64,000 nt of DNA from Parasaccharibacter apium (lineage in GTDB: Bacteria > Pseudomonadota > Alphaproteobacteria > Acetobacterales > Acetobacteraceae). The notes under the pieces are model-generated. The model was given only the letters and a program-made list of their open reading frames with translations. It was not told the origin of the DNA and ran no database searches. The stretch is from positions 310,001 to 374,000 of the forward strand of contig NZ_MEJG01000002.1 of NCBI RefSeq assembly GCF_002592045.1, given 5' to 3'. A program made the position numbers and the translations under genes. Positions 16,999 to 25,755 of this stretch are shown one piece after another. How positions within the stretch are numbered: the stretch's first letter is position 1; the number at the start of each line of letters is the position of its first letter.

Positions 16999-17657
16999 AG
17001 GAGGCTCATCTCTCTGCTCAGGATGTCAGCCTGCGCATAGGCTCCCAGTCTATTCTCAACCACGCTACATTCGCCCTCCCCTTAACGGGCCTAACCATCC
17101 TCCGGGGCCATAATGGAGCGGGGAAAACATGCGTCCTCCGCGCCTTATTAGGCATACTCCCCCACCAAAGCGGCACGCTCCTCCTCCTTGGCCACCCACC
17201 AGACGTTGCACGGCATCAATGTGGTTATATGCCCCAAAAAGCGGACCAAACGGCCCCGATGCTCCCCGTCATCAGCCATGTGATGGCCTGCCTTAACGGC
17301 GCGCGCTGGGGCTTTCCCTTCTCTAGCAAAACCACCCGCCATCACGCCGAGGCCCTCCTAAGAGATGTTAATGCGTTCCCCCTCGCCCATCGCCCGCTAG
17401 GCTGCCTCTCTGGCGGGGAGAGGCAACGCATAGCCCTCGCCCAAGCCCTCGCTAATAACCCTAAACTCCTCATTCTTGATGAGCCTTTCGCCGCTTTGGA
17501 CGCACAAAGCCACCAGGCGTTGCTCCAGCTTTTTGGGCAATTATACCAACAGCGAGGGGTTAATATCCTCATCACCGCTCATGGCCCTTTAGAGACAGCC
17601 TCTCTCCCCCTGCCTGTGCGTGAGGTGACGTTAGCAAGAGGGCACATCCATGGTTGA
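16995..17657 (+). CDS. znuC: Zinc ABC transporter ATP-binding protein
   Basis: ATPase of the zinc importer. About 220 residues from ATG 16995 (ATGA overlap with znuA). Walker A is GHNGAGKT, the Q-loop lies in CGYMPQKAD, the ABC signature is LSGGERQR, Walker B is LLILDEPF, and the H-loop is ITAHGP. The length fits ZnuC/TroB-type ATPases. The stop overlaps the start of znuB by eight bases. The operon order and the upstream Zur box support zinc rather than manganese as substrate. Confidence 0.92.
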   Translation: MKEAHLSAQDVSLRIGSQSILNHATFALPLTGLTILRGHNGAGKTCVLRALLGILPHQSGTLLLLGHPPDVARHQCGYMPQKADQTAPMLPVISHVMACLNGARWGFPFSSKTTRHHAEALLRDVNAFPLAHRPLGCLSGGERQRIALAQALANNPKLLILDEPFAALDAQSHQALLQLFGQLYQQRGVNILITAHGPLETASLPLPVREVTLARGHIHG

Positions 17658-18462
17658 GCCATCCTTTCTCGCCTTCTCCTTTATGCAGCATGCTTTTATT
17701 GGCTGTTTTCTCGTCTCGCTCCTCGCAGGGAGCTTAGGGTGGTGCCTCCTCCTCCGGCGACAAGCTTTTGCAGCCCATGCCCTACCCCATATTGGCTTTA
17801 GCGGGGCCGCGGCGGCTGTGTGGCTCCATATCTCCCCTTTATGGGGAATGATTGCCACCAGCATGTTAGGCGGGGTCTTTATGGGCCATGAGGGACGCAG
17901 CAAACATCATCCCGCCCAGCGCGATATGATGACAGGGCTTATCCTCGCGGCAAGCCTCGGTATAGGGGTGCTATGCTTGCATGAGGCTAACGGGGCCTCC
18001 TCCCAAGCGACCACACTCCTCTTTGGGGATGTTTTAGGCTTGGACCTCCCAAGCTTGGGCATCCTTGCTCTCCTCACCCTTCTCTGCCTTGGGGGGCTGG
18101 CACTCCTCTGGCGACCCTTGCTCTTTATCAGCATGGCCCCCAGCCTAGCGCAGGCACAAGGCCTCTCCGCCTCTCGGCTTGGGCAGCTTTTCCTCCTCCT
18201 CGCCGCCTTAGCCTCTGCCGCCTGTGCTGAAATTGCCGGAGCGTTGCTTTGTTTTAGCCTCATGATCGGCCCGGCAGCGGTGTCCTTAAAGCTGGGACTT
18301 TCCCCCTTTAAGGGGATTCTCTGCTCTATCTTCGGGGCCTTACTCCTCTCTTGGGGAGGGCTGATCCTCTCTTGGTATAGCGATATTCCCCTCCCTTTTT
18401 GGATAAGCCTGGGCGGGGTTGGGCTTTATGCTCTAGCTAGCTTTCTCAAACGCTCGCTTTAA
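17650..18462 (+). CDS. znuB: Zinc ABC transporter permease
   Basis: Inner-membrane permease of the ABC-3 family, 270 residues with about eight hydrophobic helices. Conserved family segments include the RRQAFAAHALPHIGFSGAAAA region near the N-terminus and CAEIAGALLCFSLMIGPAA in the sixth helix. It overlaps znuC by eight bases. It is the last gene of the znuA-znuC-znuB operon; AT-rich intergenic DNA follows. Confidence 0.92.
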   Translation: MVEPSFLAFSFMQHAFIGCFLVSLLAGSLGWCLLLRRQAFAAHALPHIGFSGAAAAVWLHISPLWGMIATSMLGGVFMGHEGRSKHHPAQRDMMTGLILAASLGIGVLCLHEANGASSQATTLLFGDVLGLDLPSLGILALLTLLCLGGLALLWRPLLFISMAPSLAQAQGLSASRLGQLFLLLAALASAACAEIAGALLCFSLMIGPAAVSLKLGLSPFKGILCSIFGALLLSWGGLILSWYSDIPLPFWISLGGVGLYALASFLKRSL

Positions 18463-18641
18463 AAATCTTGCAAACTAATTAATTTCCAATGAAAAACGAT
18501 CAGAAGCATGACAATAACGACATGAAATAAGATCAAACATTTACCATCAAGGACAAAGACCTCATTATCACCTTTAGGCCACAACATACGGGCCAGCTTA
18601 CTTAAATTAGTCAAATTAACAGGCCCCGCTGTGGCTTTCAT
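18459..18641 (-). CDS. Possible small membrane protein (60 residues)
   Basis: An ATG-initiated frame with AAGGA about 9 bases upstream, encoding a polar, basic N-terminal half and one hydrophobic helix (LILFHVVIVMLLIVF). It overlaps the znuB stop by four bases in antisense. No family is recognised. It lies in an AT-rich stretch, where chance open frames and hydrophobic codons are common, so it may not be a gene. Confidence 0.22.
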   Translation of the reverse strand: MKATAGPVNLTNLSKLARMLWPKGDNEVFVLDGKCLILFHVVIVMLLIVFHWKLISLQDF

Positions 18642-18878
18642 CGCTCTTTATCCTTATCTTATCTTCTCTCAGTCCCTTAACAGATTCATCTCATTTTATA
18701 AATCATCCCTAAAGGCAAAAAAGCCTTTCACCCCTTTTTGTCGTATAAAAGTGCTGACAATTACGCAATTTTTGCAACTTCTGCTTGAGGCTTGTTCCGT
18801 TCCCGGCTATGCGCCCTTATCGTAAGGTAGCGATTTACCTGTGGAAGGACCTTCCAACAGGAGGTCGTCATATGTTCA
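18463..18878. other. AT-rich intergenic region upstream of the histidine phosphatase gene
   Basis: About 416 bases more AT-rich than the flanks. Apart from the doubtful 60-residue minus-strand frame, its main feature is a leader hairpin at 18838-18861 and a strong ribosome site AGGAGG at 18859-18864. No tRNA, repeat or terminator with a T-run was found. Confidence 0.6.
18838..18861 (+). promoter_or_regulatory. Leader hairpin abutting the ribosome site
   Basis: CCTGT, GGAAGG, a single A, CCTTCC, A, ACAGG form a near-perfect palindrome with one bulged base. The core GGAAGG-A-CCTTCC spans 18843-18855. As RNA it would fold next to and partly over the AGGAGG at 18859-18864; as DNA it could be an operator. 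The role is inferred. Confidence 0.45.
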
Positions 18879-19592
18879 TTGAGCCATGAGGTTTTTGTGT
18901 CGCAACCTGCCATGCCAGACCCCCAAGAGCATTTTCTGGATGGGCCAGAGCTCCCCGCTGGGGTAACACGCTTCTGGTTGGTCCGCCATGCGATTGTTGA
19001 GGCACATGCCCGCAAGACCATGTATGGCTCGCTTGATGTCCCCTTATGCCCGCATCATCTCAGCAACCAGAAGGCTGCTTACCACGCCTTAGCCCGGCGT
19101 TTACCGCGCAATGCCCTCTGGTTTTCCTCCCCTCTACAGCGGGCTCAACAAACAGGCCATACTATCCAACAAGCCGGGGGATTTTCTACCACTATGACCA
19201 TCGACCCCGCCTTTGCCGAACAATCTATCGGACAATGGAACGGGACCCCACATGCAGACTTCCCTGCCTTGCTCAGCAAGCCCACCGGCCCCTTTTGGTC
19301 TATCGCCGCAGATGAATGCCCCCCAGAGGGCGAAACCATGCTTGATGTCCGCCACCGTATTGGCCATGCTCTTGATAAACTCACCCAACACCATGCGGGG
19401 CAGGATATGGTTATCCTCAGCCATGGAGGGGCTATTCGTATGGCTCTATCGCATTGCCTTGCCATCCCTGCTGAGACGGCCTTGCGCTTTTGCATCCAAA
19501 ATCTTTCTCTCACCATCATCGAGCATATTGCCGGGCAATGGCGTGTTGTTGCGGTCAATGAACTACCAGATTTCGGGACCAACGCAGCATGA
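18879..19592 (+). CDS. Histidine phosphatase family protein (phosphoglycerate-mutase-like)
   Basis: Cytosolic phosphatase fold of about 237 residues. The catalytic LVRHA motif lies near residue 30, the second Arg in SSPLQRAQQT, the acid residue region in PPEGETMLDV, and the second His in LSHGGAIRMAL. Family members act on small phosphorylated metabolites, including sugar phosphates and alpha-ribazole phosphate. The start is unclear: the good AGGAGG serves an ATG at 18872 that encodes only five residues before a stop, whereas this frame begins at TTG 18879, with ATG 18912 as an alternative. The stop overlaps the flippase start by four bases. Confidence 0.82.
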   Translation: MSHEVFVSQPAMPDPQEHFLDGPELPAGVTRFWLVRHAIVEAHARKTMYGSLDVPLCPHHLSNQKAAYHALARRLPRNALWFSSPLQRAQQTGHTIQQAGGFSTTMTIDPAFAEQSIGQWNGTPHADFPALLSKPTGPFWSIAADECPPEGETMLDVRHRIGHALDKLTQHHAGQDMVILSHGGAIRMALSHCLAIPAETALRFCIQNLSLTIIEHIAGQWRVVAVNELPDFGTNAA

Positions 19593-20956
19593 AGGGATTA
19601 TTTAGCGATGATCTTTTTCGCGTTGTTCTGAAAAACGCAGGTAAGCTTGGCTCAACCAAATTAATTGGGGCTCTTATCGGGCTGCTCGCCCTTGTCAGTA
19701 CCGGTCGTACCCTGCGCCCACATGATTTTGGTGTCCTCACCCTCATCGCCTCCTATATTGAGACCATCGCCGCGATTGGGCAATTCCAAAGCTGGCAGAT
19801 TGTGTTGCATTATTCGGCCATCCCTTGGCAAAAGGGAGAACGCACCACCGTACAAAACAGCATCAACCTCGCTGTTGGGTTAGATATATGTGCCGGTTTA
19901 CTCTCCATGGTCCTAGGGGCGTTAGCCTTCCTCTTATTTGGAAAGATGCTTGATGTGCATGACCAGCACACAGCCCTTGTTCTACTTTATTGCACCTTAA
20001 TCCCCGGCCTTGGTAGCACTACCCCCTATGGTATCCTCCGCTTATTTGACCGTATCGACCTCGTCTCCCGCCAACAACTCATCACCCCTGCGGTTCGCGC
20101 GTTAGGTTGCCTCTTAGCGTGGTTAAGTGGCACAAAATTAACGGGCTTTGTCATTGCTTGGTATTGCGCCACATTGGCCGGGCAACTTTACCTTTGGGGG
20201 ACAGCCCTCTTAGAACTTAAACGCCATGACTTGCTCACAAACCTAAAGCCAAGCATCATCAAAGCCTCCCGCCAAATGCCTAAAGGATTATGGGGCTTTG
20301 TCTGGACAGCCAGCATCACCACACTTTTAGAGACCGTGTGGGAGCCCATCAGCAAATTGCTTGTCGGGCGGATTGTCAGCACCTCCGCTGCGGGGCTTTA
20401 TTCCCTCGCGATGGAGTTTTTAGACGCTGTCCAACGCCCAGCCAAACTCCTTGAGAAAAGCTATTACCCTGAAGTCGTGCTGATGGACCCACGCACCCCC
20501 GCCCCATGGAAACTTGCACTCAGGACAAGTGCGCTCTCCGCCATTATGGGCCTTGTGGCAATGCTTGTTGTTTACCTTGGGGGCAAGCCTGTTATCAGCA
20601 TCTTCGGCCATCGTTTTGGCGATGCTGCAACCTTAATGATGTGGATGTCCCCCTCCCTTGTCTTTTTTACCGCAGGGCTGCCGATGGAAGGCGTCCTCTA
20701 TACCGCGGGCCGCTCTCATTACATCATGCTCGCCCAGCTTTGTGCTGTAACGTGCTATATTCCCATGCTTATCTATCTAGGTAACCATTACGGACTTAAT
20801 GGGGCGGGACTCGCCTATGCACTAGGGATGTTCCTCGCTACGCTCATTACATTCGCCATTATGGGGGTTACCTATCTCCGCCGGCATAAAATCATCCTCC
20901 CCCATGAGCGCGAAATCCGGCAGGCCTCCACTGCATCTCCCCCGCCTCACACATAA
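19589..20956 (+). CDS. Oligosaccharide flippase family protein (Wzx-like)
   Basis: A 455-residue integral membrane protein with about twelve to fourteen hydrophobic segments, matching the polysaccharide biosynthesis/MOP flippase superfamily (for example the STGRTLRPHDFGVLTLI region at the N-terminus). It would move lipid-linked sugars across the inner membrane. Translational coupling (ATGA) to the histidine phosphatase and the following unknown gene suggest a glycan-related operon, but no glycosyltransferase is nearby. Confidence 0.83.
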   Translation: MKGLFSDDLFRVVLKNAGKLGSTKLIGALIGLLALVSTGRTLRPHDFGVLTLIASYIETIAAIGQFQSWQIVLHYSAIPWQKGERTTVQNSINLAVGLDICAGLLSMVLGALAFLLFGKMLDVHDQHTALVLLYCTLIPGLGSTTPYGILRLFDRIDLVSRQQLITPAVRALGCLLAWLSGTKLTGFVIAWYCATLAGQLYLWGTALLELKRHDLLTNLKPSIIKASRQMPKGLWGFVWTASITTLLETVWEPISKLLVGRIVSTSAAGLYSLAMEFLDAVQRPAKLLEKSYYPEVVLMDPRTPAPWKLALRTSALSAIMGLVAMLVVYLGGKPVISIFGHRFGDAATLMMWMSPSLVFFTAGLPMEGVLYTAGRSHYIMLAQLCAVTCYIPMLIYLGNHYGLNGAGLAYALGMFLATLITFAIMGVTYLRRHKIILPHEREIRQASTASPPPHT

Positions 20957-20978
20957 CCAACCCCCTAAGGAATTATTT

Positions 20979-21842
20979 GTGCCCTTCTTCCCCTTCTCCC
21001 GTAAGGCTAGCTCGCGCCATTACCCCGCTTTTCCACAAAATATGTTCGATACCGTCTTTGAGCATATCCTCTTAGATGATGTCCCCCATCCTACAACGCC
21101 ACTCCCAAAGGATGTCCTCCCCCTTTGTACAGCACAAGAAGTAACCGAGGGTTATAACCTCTGCTGGCAGTTGCTTGAGGATGGGGTGGACCGTAAAGCC
21201 TTCCGCCGTTTAATCCTCAAGATCGCTTTCTCCGGCCAAGCTGATGAGGAAGAACGCCTCTCTTTCAAATATGAGCGTGCTAAGTTTAAGCATATGCGGT
21301 TTGCATGTGCTAATTTTACACGCAAGCACCGCTATCCCTTATTGCTCCACATCGTCACCATCATTATGGGTGATATGCAGGACGCTTTTAAAAACCACCA
21401 ACGCCGCGCGACCTTAATCCTTGGCCTCATCTTATGGGTTGCGTTATCACCAGCCTATTATTGGCTCATCGCAGCCCCACTCACCTCATGGCGAGAGGAT
21501 AGTGCTGCTGGCATCCAAGCGTATCAAAAACGAGAAAATGCCCGCCTTGCTAAGATGGTTGCAAAATTGGAAGCCACAACGGGTCATGAGTTCCATGTCG
21601 TACGCAAAATCATCAGCCGCCGTGTCGCCTTTAATGATACGCTACGTACCATTCGCCCCTCGCATGAGCTAGACCAACTCTCCGAGTATTTAGCGACAAT
21701 CAACGGCATGATGGGCGACCTGCATGACCATCTCATCGAGAAAAAACTAGACGGTACGCAAAATTATAAGCGCGACCGCTTCCAATCTCCACAAGAGATT
21801 CCCCAGCGCATCCGCGCTTTTCTCAGCCATTCCCCCCAATAA
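20979..21842 (+). CDS. Hypothetical membrane protein downstream of the flippase
   Basis: Not recognised. About 287 residues from the GTG at 20979, which has TAAGGA 7 bases upstream; an ATG at 20904 would overlap the flippase by 53 bases. The first 140 residues are polar with many charged residues, then one clear membrane segment (LILGLILWVALSPAYYWLIAA), then a charged C-terminal domain rich in Lys, Arg, His and Glu that may be helical (residues 190-290). The position suggests a role in export or assembly of a surface glycan, but this is only context. It converges on the kinase gene with 6 bases between stops. Confidence 0.65.
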   Translation: MPFFPFSRKASSRHYPAFPQNMFDTVFEHILLDDVPHPTTPLPKDVLPLCTAQEVTEGYNLCWQLLEDGVDRKAFRRLILKIAFSGQADEEERLSFKYERAKFKHMRFACANFTRKHRYPLLLHIVTIIMGDMQDAFKNHQRRATLILGLILWVALSPAYYWLIAAPLTSWREDSAAGIQAYQKRENARLAKMVAKLEATTGHEFHVVRKIISRRVAFNDTLRTIRPSHELDQLSEYLATINGMMGDLHDHLIEKKLDGTQNYKRDRFQSPQEIPQRIRAFLSHSPQ

Positions 21843-21848
21843 GAGCCT

Positions 21849-23297
21849 TTAAATAAGGTTATGCTTACATAGCAGAGTGACCACTTGCTCCTGCACGGCT
21901 TCGTATGATTGCCGTGCATCAATCACCTCTAGCTGAGCATGATTAAAGGTAATCTGGGGCATCAAGGCCGATTTTGCCTGCATAGCCTCTTTGTCATGGT
22001 CTGGCTTACGCTGGAAGGCCGTCTCCGCATCCACGTCCAGTAAAATCACAAGGTCCGGCTTAAATTGTGCAATTTTGCGATAAAGCCCACGTTCCAACCA
22101 TGCGAGGAGCCGAATAAAGGGATTATGGCTATATGCGGTGGAAAGACCCGGCCCATCACATTGATGGCCGGAAATCTCTGCTTGAGGGTACCGGTCCGTT
22201 ACCACGAAGAACCCAGCTTCCACCGCCCGCTTTACCCGCAAAAACCGCCGATACCGAATCACAGAGAAGGTAAACATCACAATCGCAGTTAGCATACCGG
22301 GGATTTTCTCCCCCTTTGTGCGCGCTTTTTTAGCCTTGCTATTCAGCTTCTTCTCCACAGCAGGGCCAATAAGTGGCAAACGACCAATCCGGCGGCCTAA
22401 ATCCCCAGAGCCTAAACCAAGATAGCCATAGCGCATTGGTTTTTCAGCAGCGAAATGCTCCACCAAATATTCACTAATGCTCGATTTGCCAGAGCCATCA
22501 CACCCTACCAAAGCCACCAATATGCCTGCCCGCTGGCCATTCTTATGACCTGACTTGCTTACTGGTAACGTAGCGGGAGCAGGGTAGAGGGCGAGCACCT
22601 TCCGCACAGTCTCCTTCGCTTGGGTGAGTACCTCTGCCAAAGGGGCGGTGGCATCAATATCCACAATCGGCGCCCCAGCAAACTCAACTTGGCTCACATC
22701 CTCAATCTTACGCGCAAGCTTATAAGGCACATGGTTCGGTTTGCGCTGCAATGCTGTAGCCAAATCCACATTTAAGCGAATCACCACATCAGGGCGAAAA
22801 CGCGCCATACGACTATAAAGCGCGCGCTCTATCTTGCTAAATAAGCGCATCCCCATGCCATCCCGGTTCAATGCCGCGAGGGAAGGGCCATCCATAGGGC
22901 CGGGAACGACATTTTGTGGGTAACGGTCTGTCAAAATCGCCAAGCCACGCTCATGCTTAGCACGCATGGCCATAAAGCGTACAACACGCCGCATAGAGAA
23001 TATAAAACCAGAGATCGCCGCTAACACACCCGCTCGCTTGCCAGAGCGCGTTCTCGCAGTTTCCTTTTTAGATTTACCCCTTATATAAGGCCCAAGAAAG
23101 GGTATAGGCTCCAAAGCACGGCCCAAATTACCAGCTTGTTTGCCTAGATGACAAAAGGCCGTCGGCCGTTCTGCCTTTAGCTGCACCAGCAGAGTCGTCC
23201 CTACTGTGGATTTCCCACTTCCATCACACCCAACCAAGGCTATCACTGGCTGGTGCCGTCCCTCAATTGGCTGGGGCATGAACTCGCTTACACGCAT
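21849..23297 (-). CDS. Tandem thymidylate-kinase-like P-loop protein (two fused domains)
   Basis: About 482 residues from the ATG at 23297 (the frame is open to 23390). Two similar halves each carry the P-loop GCDGSGKS (around residues 23-31 and 265-273), an RSGKRAGVLAAI or TKGEKIPGMLTAI segment, a DRYPQ motif (124-128 and 368-372), and a LALQRKP or TAFQRKP segment with Arg typical of dTMP-kinase-like enzymes. The repeat unit is about 240 residues. A typical Tmk is about 210 residues and single. Proteins of this type occur with polysaccharide genes; the substrate is unknown. The start is uncertain between 23297 and 23279. Confidence 0.82.
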   Translation of the reverse strand: MRVSEFMPQPIEGRHQPVIALVGCDGSGKSTVGTTLLVQLKAERPTAFCHLGKQAGNLGRALEPIPFLGPYIRGKSKKETARTRSGKRAGVLAAISGFIFSMRRVVRFMAMRAKHERGLAILTDRYPQNVVPGPMDGPSLAALNRDGMGMRLFSKIERALYSRMARFRPDVVIRLNVDLATALQRKPNHVPYKLARKIEDVSQVEFAGAPIVDIDATAPLAEVLTQAKETVRKVLALYPAPATLPVSKSGHKNGQRAGILVALVGCDGSGKSSISEYLVEHFAAEKPMRYGYLGLGSGDLGRRIGRLPLIGPAVEKKLNSKAKKARTKGEKIPGMLTAIVMFTFSVIRYRRFLRVKRAVEAGFFVVTDRYPQAEISGHQCDGPGLSTAYSHNPFIRLLAWLERGLYRKIAQFKPDLVILLDVDAETAFQRKPDHDKEAMQAKSALMPQITFNHAQLEVIDARQSYEAVQEQVVTLLCKHNLI

Positions 23298-23514
23298 AGC
23301 ACTCTCATTGCTTTTGATGCTGCTATCATAGCCTGTCTTGCTCCTCCATAACAGGCTTATGATAAATATACCCGCACAAACTGCCCCCAACTACATATAC
23401 AATATATAATAAAGGGTTACACGCTTATAAACTTCACCTTTACTCTAACAGCTCGCCATACACAAAGTTTGAAGGGGCGTTTGGTAAAAGATCACACGCT
23501 CGTTATATCATCGC

Positions 23515-23880
23515 TTATAAAGCCATCCCGTAACGCCGCGCGCACCACACCATGGCTGTATAAAGTACGATGGTCATAACACATCCCACAGCCAAGCTGC
23601 CCCAAAAAGGCCAACCACGCCTCAATAACGCCGGAATAAGCAAAAACATGGGAAGAGACGGTAAAACGTACCAAAAGGTGGCCTCACTATGGGTTTCCAT
23701 CATCGCCCGGTCAGGCTTTTCTACCCACAGAAACATCATCCCCAAAACAGAAACAAGCGGGAGTGAAGCAATCAACGCACCAAAAGCAGGCAGACGCCGC
23801 CCCACCGTAGCGATAGACGCAATTAAAATAGCAGAAAGCCCTGTTTTAAGGAGAAACGGTACCATAAACGTCTCTATCAC
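23515..23880 (-). CDS. DUF3147 family membrane protein
   Basis: A 121-residue protein with four hydrophobic helices. It matches the DUF3147 pattern: GRRLPAFGALIASLPLVSVLGMMFLWVE followed by FWYVLPSLPMFLLIPALLRRG and a final helix. Function is unknown. The frame begins at GTG 23880; an ATG at 23865 is an alternative, and neither has a strong ribosome site. It lies just downstream of the tRNA-Lys gene on the same strand. Confidence 0.78.
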   Translation of the reverse strand: MIETFMVPFLLKTGLSAILIASIATVGRRLPAFGALIASLPLVSVLGMMFLWVEKPDRAMMETHSEATFWYVLPSLPMFLLIPALLRRGWPFWGSLAVGCVMTIVLYTAMVWCARRYGMAL

Positions 23881-23901
23881 ATAGGAGAGAATGGCCGATC
23901 A

Positions 23902-23977
<76 letters not shown>

Positions 23978-24064
23978 ACAATCGCTAACCGATGCCCTTC
24001 CTCTAACAGACCGCCGATGACCGGGCAAGGGCTTTTGCACCAATTCTGACAAAAAGATTACACC

Positions 24065-24958
24065 CTAACGTGTAAGATGCGCCATCAAGGCTTCAAATTG
24101 TTCTAATGAGGAATAATTGATCTTCAAAGAGCCACTTTTGCCATTAAACCGTATTTGCGTTTTCAGGCCAAAGCGGGCCGATAAATCCTCTTCCAACCGT
24201 GTAATCTCTGGGGCGGGGTGCGCTGTTTTAACCTCTGCCGACTCTGCCTTATTCAACCGCGCAACCATAGCTTCCGTCTGACGGACATTCAGCCCCCTAG
24301 ACAGCACCTCCGCCATGCCCGCTACAGGCTCAGGATGGCCTAATAAAGCCCGCGCATGGCCAGCACTTAAAGCCCCTTCGCGTAGTTGAACCAACACAGG
24401 CTCGGGCAAATTAAGCAAGCGCATTGTGTTTGTAATATGCGAGCGAGACTTCCCAATCGCCCCAGCAAGCTCCTCTTGAGTCAGGCTATAATCCTGCAAC
24501 AAACGCTGCAATCCCATAGCTTCTTCCACCGGGTTGAGGTCCGAGCGTTGGAGATTCTCCACCATGGCCGCGGCCATAGCATCGGTATCATCAAGCTGAC
24601 GGATATAAACGGGCACCTCATGCAGCCCCGCCTTTTGTGAGGCCCGCCAACGGCGTTCCCCCGCGATGATTTGATACCGCCCCTTATGCTCTGGGTCTGG
24701 TCGTACCAAAATAGGCTGAATCACCCCGCGTGAGCGAATGGAATCGGCAAGCTCAGCCAAATGCTCCTCATTCATATCCCGCCGCGGCTGAAACGGGCTA
24801 GGGGAGAGAAGGTCCACCCCCAAACTCCCCGGCTGAGATGGCGCGCGGGCCTCTGTTTGCGGGGCCCCCGCACGGGCTAAATTAGGGGCTTCATCCCCCA
24901 GTAATGCAGCAAGCCCGCGCCCTAACTTACGCGACGATGGTAATGCTTTTTTTGCCAT
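24065..24958 (-). CDS. parB: Chromosome partitioning protein ParB
   Basis: Centromere-binding CTPase that loads at parS and spreads to segregate the origin region. 297 residues. An N-terminal KLGRGLAALLG ParA-interaction motif is followed by the nuclease-like ParB/CTP domain (FQPRRDMNEEHLAELADSI, GERRWRASQKAGL), the helix-turn-helix (LTQEELAGAIGKSRSHITNTMRLL) and a C-terminal dimerisation region. It begins 5 bases after parA. Three parS-like sites occur in this window (26303, 44115, 46724). Confidence 0.97.
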   Translation of the reverse strand: MAKKALPSSRKLGRGLAALLGDEAPNLARAGAPQTEARAPSQPGSLGVDLLSPSPFQPRRDMNEEHLAELADSIRSRGVIQPILVRPDPEHKGRYQIIAGERRWRASQKAGLHEVPVYIRQLDDTDAMAAAMVENLQRSDLNPVEEAMGLQRLLQDYSLTQEELAGAIGKSRSHITNTMRLLNLPEPVLVQLREGALSAGHARALLGHPEPVAGMAEVLSRGLNVRQTEAMVARLNKAESAEVKTAHPAPEITRLEEDLSARFGLKTQIRFNGKSGSLKINYSSLEQFEALMAHLTR

Positions 24959-24963
24959 GACGC

Positions 24964-25755
24964 TCAGCCTTTCTTCTTCAACCGTTTTAGCAGCTCAGCT
25001 CCCAAAGCCTCATAAGCCTGCGCCCCGGTAGATGCGCGGGCATAATCCAACACAGGCTGGCCATGGCTTTGCGCCTCGGAAATACGAATATTGCGCGGGA
25101 TGACCGTCTTAAAAACTTGCTCGCCAAAAAAGCCGCGCGCATCTTCTGCCACAAGAGTGGAGAGATTATTACGCGTATCAAACATCGTCAGCACAATCCC
25201 TTCTAAATGAAGGTCCGCATTAAAAGCCAAACGCACACGCTCAATTGAGCGTACAAGCTGACTAATCCCCTCCAAAGCAAAGAACTCACATTGCAAAGGC
25301 ACTAACACACTTTGCGCCACAACAAGGGCGTTTAATGTCAGCAACCCAAGGCTTGGGGGGCAATCAATTAAGATAATATCGTAACGATGTAGTAATGGTT
25401 GTAGTGCATCCCGTAACCGATATTCCCGCCGGTCTTGGTCGATCATCTCCAGCTCGGCCCCAGCAAGGTCGGCATTTGCGGGCATGACATCCAGCTTTGG
25501 CACCACGCTTTTGCGAAGGAGCGTCTCTGCAGGCTCATCCTCCAACAAGGCACCATATGTGCCACGGCCACGCTCATCATACTCCAAACCAAGGCCTGTT
25601 GAGGCATTGCCTTGGGGATCGAGGTCCACCAACAAGACTCGCTTGCGCCGCGCAAGGGCAGCGGCCAAGTTCAGGCTGGTTGTTGTTTTGCCCACGCCAC
25701 CTTTTTGGTTGGCGATGGCGATAATATGCACAGTATGAGAGGAAGGCTTAGACAC
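24964..25755 (-). CDS. parA: Chromosome partitioning ATPase ParA
   Basis: DNA-binding ATPase that pulls ParB-parS complexes apart. The deviant Walker A motif is KGGVGKTT, Walker A' is [11 protein letters not shown], and Walker B is [11 protein letters not shown]. About 263 residues when started at GTG 25755 ([11 protein letters not shown]), which overlaps the rsmG stop by eight bases. An ATG at 25788 would add eleven residues and overlap rsmG more; it lacks a ribosome site. Operon with rsmG and parB. Confidence 0.96.
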   Translation of the reverse strand: MSKPSSHTVHIIAIANQKGGVGKTTTSLNLAAALARRKRVLLVDLDPQGNASTGLGLEYDERGRGTYGALLEDEPAETLLRKSVVPKLDVMPANADLAGAELEMIDQDRREYRLRDALQPLLHRYDIILIDCPPSLGLLTLNALVVAQSVLVPLQCEFFALEGISQLVRSIERVRLAFNADLHLEGIVLTMFDTRNNLSTLVAEDARGFFGEQVFKTVIPRNIRISEAQSHGQPVLDYARASTGAQAYEALGAELLKRLKKKG

